NCBI GenBank assembly: GCA_001768195.1
Contig: MENI01000004.1
Location: 12,022 to 67,502 of the forward strand
Direction: 5' to 3'
DNA from: Bacteroidetes bacterium GWA2_40_15
Lineage (GTDB): Bacteria; Bacteroidota; Bacteroidia; Bacteroidales; VadinHA17
DNA length: 55,481 nt
In this document: positions 27,423 through 34,729 of the stretch, piece after piece
Layout of the letters: every line of letters begins with the position of its first letter
Position numbering within the stretch: position 1 is the first letter of the stretch
Program-made: the position numbers and the translations under genes
Notes under the pieces: generated by a model
The model's input: only the letters and a program-made list of their open reading frames with translations
Told to the model about the DNA's origin: nothing
Database searches by the model: none

Positions 27423-28154
27423 GGCATAGGCGTTAACTTAAAGAATTTGAAAAAGGTTTTACAGGAAGGATCAATAAAGGCAAACGGATTATAATATCGA
27501 ATTTAATTTCGGTCATAATACTTACCCCTCCTTTTGAAGGAGGGGATGGCCGCAGCACATTGATAGTTAATGTATTGCAAAGGCTGATTGCGGCCGGGGT
27601 GGTTGATTGGCTGGTTTATCAGATCTATTCTTTTCTATTGATAACTTTCCTTATTTCACTTTTTAAATATTCCGGTTCCTGGAATACAATTCTGTTTTCA
27701 AACCTTAATACAGTGAATCCAAAGCCCTCCGGATAGTTATCCCTGATTTCATCTTCCTGTATTTTATGATATTCCCCATGTGGATCTCCGTCAAGTTCTA
27801 TTATAAGTTTTTCTGAAGGACAACAGAAGTCAACAATGTAATAACCAATACTGTATTGTCTTCTGAATTTTCTTCCATTAAGTTTTCTTGATTTTAACAT
27901 CTCCCATAATGCTGCCTCAGCCGAAGTGGACCTGTTCCTGAGAGATGATCTGAAAGATTTAAGGCCTTTTCTGTTGAAGAGGTTTTTGTTATTCATAGAT
28001 ATAAAGATAAAAAGAAAGAATAAATCAACCACCCCGTCCCGACGCTACCGTCGGGACACCCCTCCTTGAAAAGGAGAGCCTGCCCCGCTTTGGCGGGGGG
28101 AAACTTTTTCAATCACTGTATTTACAATACTACTCTTAAGTTAACGCCTATGCC
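27423..28154. mobile_element. DUF559-carrying element with perfect 19-bp terminal inverted repeats
   Basis: 732 bp. The left end GGCATAGGCGTTAACTTAA (27423-27441) recurs exactly in inverted form at 28136-28154. Inside, the left arm (27525-27608) has a CCCCTCCTTTTGAAGGAGGGG-type hairpin, a GGCCGC...GCGGCC fold, and GGGGTGGTTGATT next to the gene. The right arm (28023-28076) has AATCAACCACCCC, a GTCCCGACG-CTAC-CGTCGGGAC hairpin, then CCCCTCCTTGAAAAGGAG. The single gene between them encodes a DUF559 protein. Another hairpin GTCCCGCCTTGGCGGGAC lies just outside (28164-28181). No duplicated target site is obvious. No known transposase is present. Confidence 0.75.
27625..27996 (-). CDS. DUF559 protein (Vsr/PD-(D/E)xK endonuclease-like)
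   Basis: The start at 27996 (MNNKNLFNRKGLKSFRSSLR) is preferred; an ATG at 28032 would add 12 hydrophobic residues that lie partly in the repeat arm. About 123 residues. Family motifs: RNRSTSAEAALWEMLKSRKL, GRKFRRQYSIGYYIVDF, then CCPSEKLIIELDGDPHGEYH, which has the acidic/hydrophobic pattern D..E.D of a Vsr-like nuclease core. Such proteins are single-domain, of unknown physiological role, and in many Bacteroidota are set inside hairpin-rich repeats. The gene here is flanked on both sides by complementary GGGGTGGTTGATT/AATCAACCACCCC. A role in moving the element is a hypothesis only. Confidence 0.85.
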   Translation of the reverse strand: MNNKNLFNRKGLKSFRSSLRNRSTSAEAALWEMLKSRKLNGRKFRRQYSIGYYIVDFCCPSEKLIIELDGDPHGEYHKIQEDEIRDNYPEGFGFTVLRFENRIVFQEPEYLKSEIRKVINRKE

Positions 28155-28221
28155 TTCACGGGGTGTCCCGCCTTGGCGGGACGGGGGCAATTTCTCTGCA
28201 AATTGTTGATAGATAGTAGTA

Positions 28222-28668
28222 TCAGCGGTTTCTCTTGCTTCTGAAAAATCTCACCAGCAACTCTTTACATTCAGCTTCCAGTAACCCTGATTCAATTGTT
28301 GTTTTTGGATGAAGAAGAGCTCCATTAATTGTGGTGAATCCTTTTTTTTCATCTGGTGCGCCATAAACCAGAGCGGTTGCCTGGCTCCAGCCAATTGCCC
28401 CTGCACACATTGCGCATGGTTCCAGAGTTACATATATAGTGCAGTCATTGAGGTATTTTCCTACAAGGTATGATGTTGCTGCAGTTATTGCCTGCATCTC
28501 AGCATGGGCTGTCGGATCTCTGAGAGTTTCTGTAAGGTTATGAGCCCTTGCAATTATCATATCCTTATATACCACAACGGCGCCTACAGGAACCTCCTGT
28601 TTGCCAAAAGCTTTTTCCGCCTCAGCAAGAGCAGCTTTCATGAATTGTTCCTTCAGACTCCTGACCAT
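28222..28668 (-). CDS. tadA: tRNA-specific adenosine deaminase TadA
   Basis: A protein of 148 residues. The cytidine-deaminase fold motifs are exact: TAHAEMQAI (HAE, zinc His and proton-shuttling Glu) and LEPCAMCAGAIGWS (PCxxC zinc ligands), after VGAVVVYKDMIIARAHN. TadA changes the wobble adenosine of tRNA-Arg(ACG) to inosine. A second possible start is at 28641 (MKAALAEAEKA); the longer one at 28668 fits the usual family length better. The DUF559 element lies immediately downstream. Confidence 0.93.
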   Translation of the reverse strand: MVRSLKEQFMKAALAEAEKAFGKQEVPVGAVVVYKDMIIARAHNLTETLRDPTAHAEMQAITAATSYLVGKYLNDCTIYVTLEPCAMCAGAIGWSQATALVYGAPDEKKGFTTINGALLHPKTTIESGLLEAECKELLVRFFRSKRNR

Positions 28669-28720
28669 ATGCTTATAAAATTTAGTAAATGTATAAATTT
28701 AAGCTTTCAGTCAATAATAT

Positions 28721-28762
28721 GTTCCAGGTTCCAGGTTCCATGTTCCAGGTTCCAGGTTCCAG
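28721..28762. repeat. Heptamer tandem repeat, GTTCCAG x6
   Basis: Six 7-base units in a row, with one variant (GTTCCAT, third unit). In the spacer between the divergent tadA and aspS genes. Confidence 0.9.
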
Positions 28763-28775
28763 GATCGCGGAGATA

Positions 28776-28810
28776 TCCTGACGCCTGATGCCTGACTCCC
28801 GTCGCCTGCT
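28776..28810. repeat. Heptamer tandem repeat, GCCTGAC type
   Basis: Five 7-base units: TCCTGAC, GCCTGAT, GCCTGAC, TCCCGTC, GCCTGCT. Only 13 bases from the GTTCCAG array, but of unrelated sequence. Confidence 0.65.
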
Positions 28811-28874
28811 TTGTATAGATTGCTTTTAACTCCATTACTCATATTCCCAATAGCATTATTTCCTCACATTTTCT

Positions 28875-28882
28875 TACTTTTG
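28875..28882 (+). promoter_or_regulatory. Bacteroidota -7 element (TACTTTTG) before aspS
   Basis: Matches TAnnTTTG and lies 21 bases upstream of the aspS ATG. A matching -33 element is not obvious. Confidence 0.4.
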
Positions 28883-28903
28883 ATGAAATTTAAAAATCAG
28901 GGG

Positions 28904-30655
28904 ATGTATAGAACACACACATGCGGCGAACTGAATATGAGTTATGCCGGGAAGGAAGTTACATTATGCGGCTGGGTACAGAAATCAAGGGACCTTGGGG
29001 GAATGACTTTTGTTGATCTTCGCGACAGGTACGGGATCACTCAGCTTGTTTTTAATATGGAAACAAATAAAGAATTATGCGAACAGGCAAGGAAACTGGG
29101 ACGTGAATTTGTTTTAAGGGCAACTGGAATTGTGACTGAACGCAGCAACAAGAATCTGAAGATACCAACCGGAGAAATAGAAATAGATGTTACATTACTT
29201 GAAATCCTTAACAGGAGTGAACTGCCTCCCTTTACAATAGAGGAGGAGACAGACGGAGGTGATGAGCTCAGAATGAAATACAGGTACCTCGATCTCCGCA
29301 GAACACCCGTAAAGAATAATATTATCCTGCGCCACAGGGTGGCCCAGGAAGTTCGTAAGTATATGGATTCAATTGATTTTGTGGAGGTTGAGACTCCGGT
29401 TCTGATTAAATCCACACCCGAAGGAGCACGCGACTTTGTTGTTCCTTCACGAATGCAGCCTGGCACTTTTTATGCCCTGCCACAATCACCACAGACACTG
29501 AAACAGCTTCTTATGATTGCCGGTTTCGACAGGTATTTCCAGATAGTCAAATGCTTCAGGGATGAGGACCTGAGAGCTGACCGCCAGCCTGAATTTACAC
29601 AGATCGATTGCGAGATGTCTTTCGTGAAAAGAGAGGATGTACTGAGTACATTTGAAGGGCTTGCAAAACAACTTTTCAGATCAGTAAAGAATATTGAGTT
29701 CAGTGAACCATTCCGCAGATTGTCTTACTCTGAGGCAATAACCTATTATGGTACAGATAAACCTGACCTCCGTTTCGGGATGAAGTTCTGTGACCTGACG
29801 GCAATTGTAAAAGGGCATGGCTTCTCAATTTTTGATTCAGCTGAATATATTGGTGGTATATGTGCTGAAGGATGTGCTGAATATACCAGGAAACAACTGG
29901 ATGAGCTCACTGAGTTTGTCAGACGACCACAGATCGGCGCCTCAGGTTTGATTTATGCCAGGGTTAATGCCGACGGCCCTGTAAAATCCTCGGTTGATAA
30001 GTTTTATTCACCTGAGGAGCTTAAGAAATGGTCTGAAATTATAAATGCAAAACCTGGCGATCTTATACTCATTCTTGCAGGTGTAAGGAAAAATACTTTA
30101 AGCGCCCTTTCAGAGCTGAGACTTGAAATGGGAGCACGTATGGGGTTAAGAAAGAGCGGTGTATTTGTTCCGATGTGGGTTGTTGATTTTCCCCTTGTTG
30201 AATGGGACGAAGAAGAGAAGAGATTTTTTGCAATGCACCATCCTTTTACATCACCGGTACCTGATGACCTTTGGCTTATGGAAACAGATCCCGGAAAAGT
30301 AAGGGCTGATGCTTATGACCTGGTGATAAACGGTGTTGAAATAGGAGGAGGGTCAATCAGGATTCATGATGCTTCTGTTCAAAAGCTGATGTTTAAAGTG
30401 CTGGGATTCACAAATGAGGAAGCAGAGGAGCAATTCGGATTCCTGCTCAATGCATTTAAATACGGCGCTCCGCCTCATGGAGGTATTGCATTTGGTTTTG
30501 ACAGGTGGGTGGCAATGTTTGGCGGACAGGATTCAATACGCGATTTTATAGCTTTCCCGAAAAACAATTCCGGACGTGACGTTATGCTTGATACACCGTC
30601 ACAGATATCCGAGAAACAGCTTAAAGAGCTTCAGATAATCACCAGGAAAATTTAA
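28904..30655 (+). CDS. aspS: Aspartyl-tRNA synthetase
   Basis: Start at 28904 ([19 protein letters not shown]) matches bacterial AspRS; the in-frame ATG at 28811 would add a spurious hydrophobic leader. 583 residues. An OB-fold anticodon-binding domain ([26 protein letters not shown]) is followed by the class II catalytic core: motif 2 [18 protein letters not shown] and motif 3 [17 protein letters not shown]-type insertion lies between. Charges tRNA-Asp (or tRNA-Asn too, if the organism uses an indirect route). The stop sits in an inverted repeat shared with the next spacer. Confidence 0.96.
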   Translation: MYRTHTCGELNMSYAGKEVTLCGWVQKSRDLGGMTFVDLRDRYGITQLVFNMETNKELCEQARKLGREFVLRATGIVTERSNKNLKIPTGEIEIDVTLLEILNRSELPPFTIEEETDGGDELRMKYRYLDLRRTPVKNNIILRHRVAQEVRKYMDSIDFVEVETPVLIKSTPEGARDFVVPSRMQPGTFYALPQSPQTLKQLLMIAGFDRYFQIVKCFRDEDLRADRQPEFTQIDCEMSFVKREDVLSTFEGLAKQLFRSVKNIEFSEPFRRLSYSEAITYYGTDKPDLRFGMKFCDLTAIVKGHGFSIFDSAEYIGGICAEGCAEYTRKQLDELTEFVRRPQIGASGLIYARVNADGPVKSSVDKFYSPEELKKWSEIINAKPGDLILILAGVRKNTLSALSELRLEMGARMGLRKSGVFVPMWVVDFPLVEWDEEEKRFFAMHHPFTSPVPDDLWLMETDPGKVRADAYDLVINGVEIGGGSIRIHDASVQKLMFKVLGFTNEEAEEQFGFLLNAFKYGAPPHGGIAFGFDRWVAMFGGQDSIRDFIAFPKNNSGRDVMLDTPSQISEKQLKELQIITRKI

Positions 30656-30754
30656 CCGCAAAGGACACAAAGTTGTCGCAAAGGAGGCTAAGATAAAGTG
30701 CTATAATAGAATCCTTTGAGCCCTTTGTGTAATTCTTGGCGCTCTTTGCGGTTA
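30653..30754. repeat. Inverted repeat AACCGCAAAG ... CTTTGCGGTT between aspS and miaB
   Basis: TAACCGCAAAG at 30653 and CTTTGCGGTTA at 30744-30754 are exact inverted copies, with further CACAAAG/CTTTGTG inside. The repeat overlaps the aspS stop codon and probably forms a long imperfect hairpin between two convergent genes. Confidence 0.75.
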
Positions 30755-30775
30755 ATGAATTTCAAGATCAGTTTT

Positions 30776-32098
30776 TCAGATGATTTCACCGATAAGTGTA
30801 GCTGAGGTGCACCTTTCAATTTTTATCTTAACATATTCACCTTTTTTCTGTCCGGAAGCAGGAAATACGACAACTTTATTATGCGATGTACGCCCTGAAA
30901 GCTGTTCGGAGGATCTTTTTGAAGAACCCTCTATCAGAACATCAAAGATTTTTCCCAGATCCTGTTTTTTTGATTTTGCCGAAAGCCTGTTCTGAAGTGC
31001 GATCATTTCCGTCAACCTTTCTGACTTTATGTTTTCAGGAACATCATCTTTGTATTTTCTTGCAGCTTTTGTGCCAGGTCTTTCACTGTATTTGAACATG
31101 TAAGCGAAGTCATAACCAGCCCATTCCATAAGTGACAGGGATTCTTTGTGATCCACTGCTGTTTCTGTGCAGAATCCTGTGATCATATCAGTTGAAATTG
31201 CACACCCGGGGATGATCCTTCGTATAGCATTTACCCTGTCCATATACCATTCGCGGGTATATTCGCGGTTCATAAGCTTAAGGATCCTGCTGCTGCCGCT
31301 CTGTGCCGGCAGATGAATATGTCTGCATATATTCTCATGCCGGGCAATTGTATAAAGAAGCTCATCTGAAATATCTTTCGGATGTGATGTCGAGAACCTG
31401 ACCCTGAGAAGAGGATTTATAAGTGCAACCTTTTCAAGAAGATGAGGGAACCCCATTTCCTCACCATCCTTCTTCCATGAATATGAGTCTACATTCTGGC
31501 CCAGGAGGGTAACTTCCCTGTAACCCATTCCGAACAGGTCATTTACCTCTCTGATGACAGATTCAGGATCCCTGCTTCTTTCAGCTCCCCTCACATATGG
31601 CACAACACAGTATGCACACATGTTATTGCATCCCCTCATAATTGAAACAAATGATGAAACACCATTTTTGTCCATCCTTACAGGTGATATGTCGGCATAA
31701 GTCTCTTCACGCGACAGCAATACGTTTACAGCTTTGTGGCCCTCTTCAGCTTCAGCAACGAGTGCAGGAAGCTCCCGGTATGCGTCAGGTCCGACAACAA
31801 TATCAACAAGCTTTTCAGTCTCCAGCAGCTTCTCCTTAAGCCTCTCAGCCATGCAGCCTATAATGCCTATTCTGAGGTCTCTGTTCTTTTTCTTAAGGTG
31901 TCCCATCTCCTTTAGCCTGCCCCAGATGCGCTGTTCCGCATTATCCCTGATTGAGCATGTATTAATAAGGATAAGACCGGCATCTTTTATGTTTTCGGTA
32001 GTGGTGAATCCGGAATTCTTTAATATTGATGCAACAACTTCGCTGTCAGCGACATTCATCTGACATCCGTAAGTCTCAATATATAATTTCTTTTGCAT
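30776..32098 (-). CDS. miaB: tRNA-2-methylthio-N6-dimethylallyladenosine synthase MiaB
   Basis: A protein of 440 residues. An N-terminal UPF0004 domain (IETYGCQMNVADSEVVASIL; Cys also in NTCSIRDNA and IIGCMAERL) holds one iron-sulfur cluster, and the radical SAM motif MRGCNNMCAYCVVPYVRG (CxxxCxxC) holds the other. YTREWYMDRVNAIRRIIPG belongs to the barrel. A C-terminal TRAM-like region ends the protein. MiaB adds methylthio to i6A37 in tRNAs. The minus-strand gene faces aspS. Confidence 0.95.
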   Translation of the reverse strand: MQKKLYIETYGCQMNVADSEVVASILKNSGFTTTENIKDAGLILINTCSIRDNAEQRIWGRLKEMGHLKKKNRDLRIGIIGCMAERLKEKLLETEKLVDIVVGPDAYRELPALVAEAEEGHKAVNVLLSREETYADISPVRMDKNGVSSFVSIMRGCNNMCAYCVVPYVRGAERSRDPESVIREVNDLFGMGYREVTLLGQNVDSYSWKKDGEEMGFPHLLEKVALINPLLRVRFSTSHPKDISDELLYTIARHENICRHIHLPAQSGSSRILKLMNREYTREWYMDRVNAIRRIIPGCAISTDMITGFCTETAVDHKESLSLMEWAGYDFAYMFKYSERPGTKAARKYKDDVPENIKSERLTEMIALQNRLSAKSKKQDLGKIFDVLIEGSSKRSSEQLSGRTSHNKVVVFPASGQKKGEYVKIKIERCTSATLIGEII

Positions 32099-32143
32099 GA
32101 AAAAACTCTTTAAATGTTTTGAGGGGCATTGAATTCATATCGT

Positions 32144-32176
32144 AAACCCACCCCTAACCCCTCCTAGGGAGGGGAA
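32144..32176. repeat. Solo palindromic repeat, inverted relative of 8041-8076
   Basis: AAACCCACCCCTAACCCCTC then CTAGGGAGGGG; the hairpin CCCCTCC-TA-GGGAGGGG lies at 32158-32174. Same order as at 8041 (hairpin plus GGGGTGGGTT tail) when read on the other strand, and again next to a GGCGCAG array. Confidence 0.75.
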
Positions 32177-32197
32177 CTAAAACCCCGAAACTCTTTA

Positions 32198-32228
32198 CCC
32201 TGCGCCCTGCGCCCTGCGCCCTGCGCCT
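32198..32228. repeat. Heptamer tandem repeat, CTGCGCC x4 (GGCGCAG on minus)
   Basis: Four 7-base units; on the minus strand GGCGCAG. Same unit as at 8012-8034. Confidence 0.85.
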
Positions 32229-32282
32229 TATTCTTTACCGCCACAAAAGTATCGACAATGAGTGACTTATGAAAGAATTATT

Positions 32283-32290
32283 TAAATTTG
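32283..32290 (+). promoter_or_regulatory. Bacteroidota -7 element (TAAATTTG) before yebC
   Basis: Matches TAnnTTTG, 27 bases upstream of the ATG at 32318. No clear -33 element seen. Confidence 0.4.
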
Positions 32291-32317
32291 TATGATAAAA
32301 AATTAATATTCAGATTT

Positions 32318-33061
32318 ATGTCAGGTCACAGTAAATGGTCAACCATTAAGCGTAAGAAGGGTGCCATAGATGCAAAAAGAGGCAAGATATTCACCAAAAT
32401 TATTAAGGAGATAATTATAGCTGCCAAAGAGGGAGGGAGCGATCCCGAATCGAATGCAAGGCTGAGGCTTGCCGTTCAGAATGCCAAGGGCGCCAATATG
32501 CCAAAGGATAATATAGAAAGAGCTATAAAGAAAGCTACCGGCGCTGATGCTGCAAGTTACCTGGAAACAACATTTGAAGGATATGCATCTGGCGGCGTTG
32601 CAATATTTGTTGAGTGTCTGACTGATAATAATAACCGGACTGTGGCAGCTGTCAGGTCAGTCTTTAATAAATACGGAGGTAACCTTGGGACAAATGGTTC
32701 ATTGAGTTTTCTGTTTGACCGGAAAGGGGTATTTACCATTAATAATGAGGATCTTAAAATTGAGGATCTTGAACTTGAAATGATTGATGCAGGTGCAGAA
32801 AACCTTGAAGTTGAAGGAGATACTATTACTATTACATGTGCCAGGGAGGATTTCGGAAGCGTTAACAAAAAGCTTAATGAGCTCGGTATAGAGCCTGAAG
32901 AGGCTGGTCTTAAGAGGATTCCGAACGATACCAAAAAGCTCGATATTGAATCATCCAGGAAAGTACTGAGATTAGTAGATACACTTGAGGATGATGATGA
33001 TATCCAGTATGTATATCATAATCTTGAGATGACCGATGAACTTGCAGAAGCTCTCGATTAG
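32318..33061 (+). CDS. yebC: YebC/PmpR family transcription/translation factor
   Basis: Start at 32318 (MSGHSKWSTIKRKKGAIDAK), the standard YebC N-terminus; an ATG at 32288 would add 10 residues. 247 residues. Typical sequence: RGKIFTKIIKEIIIAAKEGG, MPKDNIERAIKKATG, and the GGVAIFVECLTDNNNRT region. The family was once called a transcription regulator; more recent work links YebC and TACO1 to translation of proline-rich stretches. Precise role here is unknown. Confidence 0.93.
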   Translation: MSGHSKWSTIKRKKGAIDAKRGKIFTKIIKEIIIAAKEGGSDPESNARLRLAVQNAKGANMPKDNIERAIKKATGADAASYLETTFEGYASGGVAIFVECLTDNNNRTVAAVRSVFNKYGGNLGTNGSLSFLFDRKGVFTINNEDLKIEDLELEMIDAGAENLEVEGDTITITCAREDFGSVNKKLNELGIEPEEAGLKRIPNDTKKLDIESSRKVLRLVDTLEDDDDIQYVYHNLEMTDELAEALD

Positions 33062-33091
33062 CAGAAACTAATTGCCTAATTGATTAAAATT

Positions 33092-34180
33092 ATGGGAAGA
33101 TTATTTGCGTTGGTGCTGGTTATGTTCCTGCTTTCAGGATGCAATAAATCTGAAACTTTAGTGGCATGGGAAAAAACTTATGGAGCAGGAGAAGCCAGGT
33201 TTATAAGGGTTACAGCCGATTCGGGGCTGATTGCCTGCGGCAGGTCATCAGATCAGCCTTACCTGGTAAGACTTGATGAGAACAAAATGGTGGTTCTGGA
33301 TTTCAATGCAGAGGTTCCCGGAACATTCACCTCTGCCTGGTTCGACACTTCGGGATATATTACAGGGGGAAGCACAAACGGGAAGATGCTTCTGATGAGG
33401 CATAGTAAAACAGGGAATATTCTCTGGGAAAAATCAATCGATTCGGGGTTCAATATTGATCAGACTCAGCTACTTAACCTGGGAAACGGTACTTTTCTCG
33501 CCATCGGTTCAGCCAGTCCGGATACTATTTATGAAAACAACAGCGGACTTCTTTTCTTTAGTTTTGATTCAACGGGGCAGGTGCTTGAGGAGCTGGAATA
33601 TTCCAGTGGAGATTTCGTAGCCTCGTATGACGCTTCGCTCGATAATTCAGGAAATATTTACCTTGCACTGACCCGTAAAGAGGCATTTTCAAAATCCGTT
33701 GCCTCAGTAGCTAAATTCAACAATCAGTATCAGCGCATCTGGGAGCTGGAGCTTGCTAATAATCCTGATTATGGTGCCGCTGCCCTGACAGTTTTGCATG
33801 ATGGGTCCGGGGTGGTATATGTTGCAGGAAGGACCCAACTGCCATCGGAGAGTGGAGGCATGAACAATTCATTCCTGGCATCTGTGTCTGACGCCGGTTC
33901 TTTAAATTGGAAAAAGTATCCGGAAAATTCCAATTCAGGTACTGCACTGCTTCTGAATTCCGGAGGTGAAGTCATGATGCTTAACATAAACTGCTTCATT
34001 GTTAGTAAACTTGATGCTGAAAAGGGAGATGATGCCGGCAGAATAAGGATGTTCGATGTGTGTGATCCTTATAACACCGATGCCATGGCTTCAGATTTCG
34101 ACATTACATCTGACAATTATTTAGTTGTGGCAGGTACCCTTGGAGGTGGTTTTTACCTGGCTGTAAGAGCTGTAAAGTAG
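33092..34180 (+). CDS. Propeller-like lipoprotein of unknown function
   Basis: Start at 33092 gives MGRLFALVLVMFLLSGC with a good lipobox (LLSGC); an alternative TTG at 33080 would add four residues. About 362 residues. The mature part has repeated blades of a beta-propeller-like pattern (ADSGLIACGRSSDQPYLVRL, GYITGGSTNGKMLLMRH, SGNIYLALTRKEAFS). No family name is certain. It begins 30 bases after yebC and may be co-transcribed with the SPOR gene that follows. Confidence 0.6.
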   Translation: MGRLFALVLVMFLLSGCNKSETLVAWEKTYGAGEARFIRVTADSGLIACGRSSDQPYLVRLDENKMVVLDFNAEVPGTFTSAWFDTSGYITGGSTNGKMLLMRHSKTGNILWEKSIDSGFNIDQTQLLNLGNGTFLAIGSASPDTIYENNSGLLFFSFDSTGQVLEELEYSSGDFVASYDASLDNSGNIYLALTRKEAFSKSVASVAKFNNQYQRIWELELANNPDYGAAALTVLHDGSGVVYVAGRTQLPSESGGMNNSFLASVSDAGSLNWKKYPENSNSGTALLLNSGGEVMMLNINCFIVSKLDAEKGDDAGRIRMFDVCDPYNTDAMASDFDITSDNYLVVAGTLGGGFYLAVRAVK

Positions 34181-34241
34181 ATGTAATAATAAAAGCGCTG
34201 AATCCGTTTAGAATATGTCAGCGAAATATTATTTTTGCCCT

Positions 34242-34727
34242 ATGAAAGGAAAATACTCCCTCACTTGCTTTTTTCTCTGCATTACTGCCGGTTTTTTGTC
34301 AGCCCAGCCAGTTGCAAGGACATCAGATCTGTTTAACAGAGATGATCATAACAACCGTATGGGAGAGCTTGTTATAAATCAGGGGCTGCCTCTTGATACC
34401 ATCATCAGCAGGCATATACTTGCAAACAAAAACCTTTTCAGGGTAAATAACCATTACGGTATGGAGGGTTTCAGAATACAGATCTATGCCAGCAATAACA
34501 GGAATGCAAGAGAAGAGTCGAATAAAACCAGGGCTGAGTTCATGAGCAAATTCCCTGATATTGTTTCCTATCCCTTATATGCTGAGCCAGGTTACTTCAA
34601 GGTAAGGGTAGGCGATTTCAGAACCAGAACCGAGGCAATGAAACTGTTCCAGCTGATCAGCAAGGATTTTAAAGATGCCTACATCGTTCCTGATATTATA
34701 AATTTCCCTGACCTGAATATTAAATAA
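34242..34727 (+). CDS. SPOR-domain secreted protein
   Basis: The start at 34242 gives a signal peptide (MKGKYSLTCFFLCITAGFLSAQ); the ATG at 34215 would add nine residues before it. The C-terminal half (about 70-150) is a SPOR domain: GFRIQIYASNNRNAREESNK then YFKVRVGDFRTRTEAMKLF. SPOR domains bind denuded peptidoglycan at division sites. Two bases separate the stop from the purF-like start. Confidence 0.8.
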   Translation: MKGKYSLTCFFLCITAGFLSAQPVARTSDLFNRDDHNNRMGELVINQGLPLDTIISRHILANKNLFRVNNHYGMEGFRIQIYASNNRNAREESNKTRAEFMSKFPDIVSYPLYAEPGYFKVRVGDFRTRTEAMKLFQLISKDFKDAYIVPDIINFPDLNIK

Positions 34728-34729
34728 TT

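Noticed and set aside
28721-28810. Possible CRISPR array
   Set aside because: Units are direct heptamers with no spacers; no array of 25-40 base repeats with unique spacers and no cas gene in the window.
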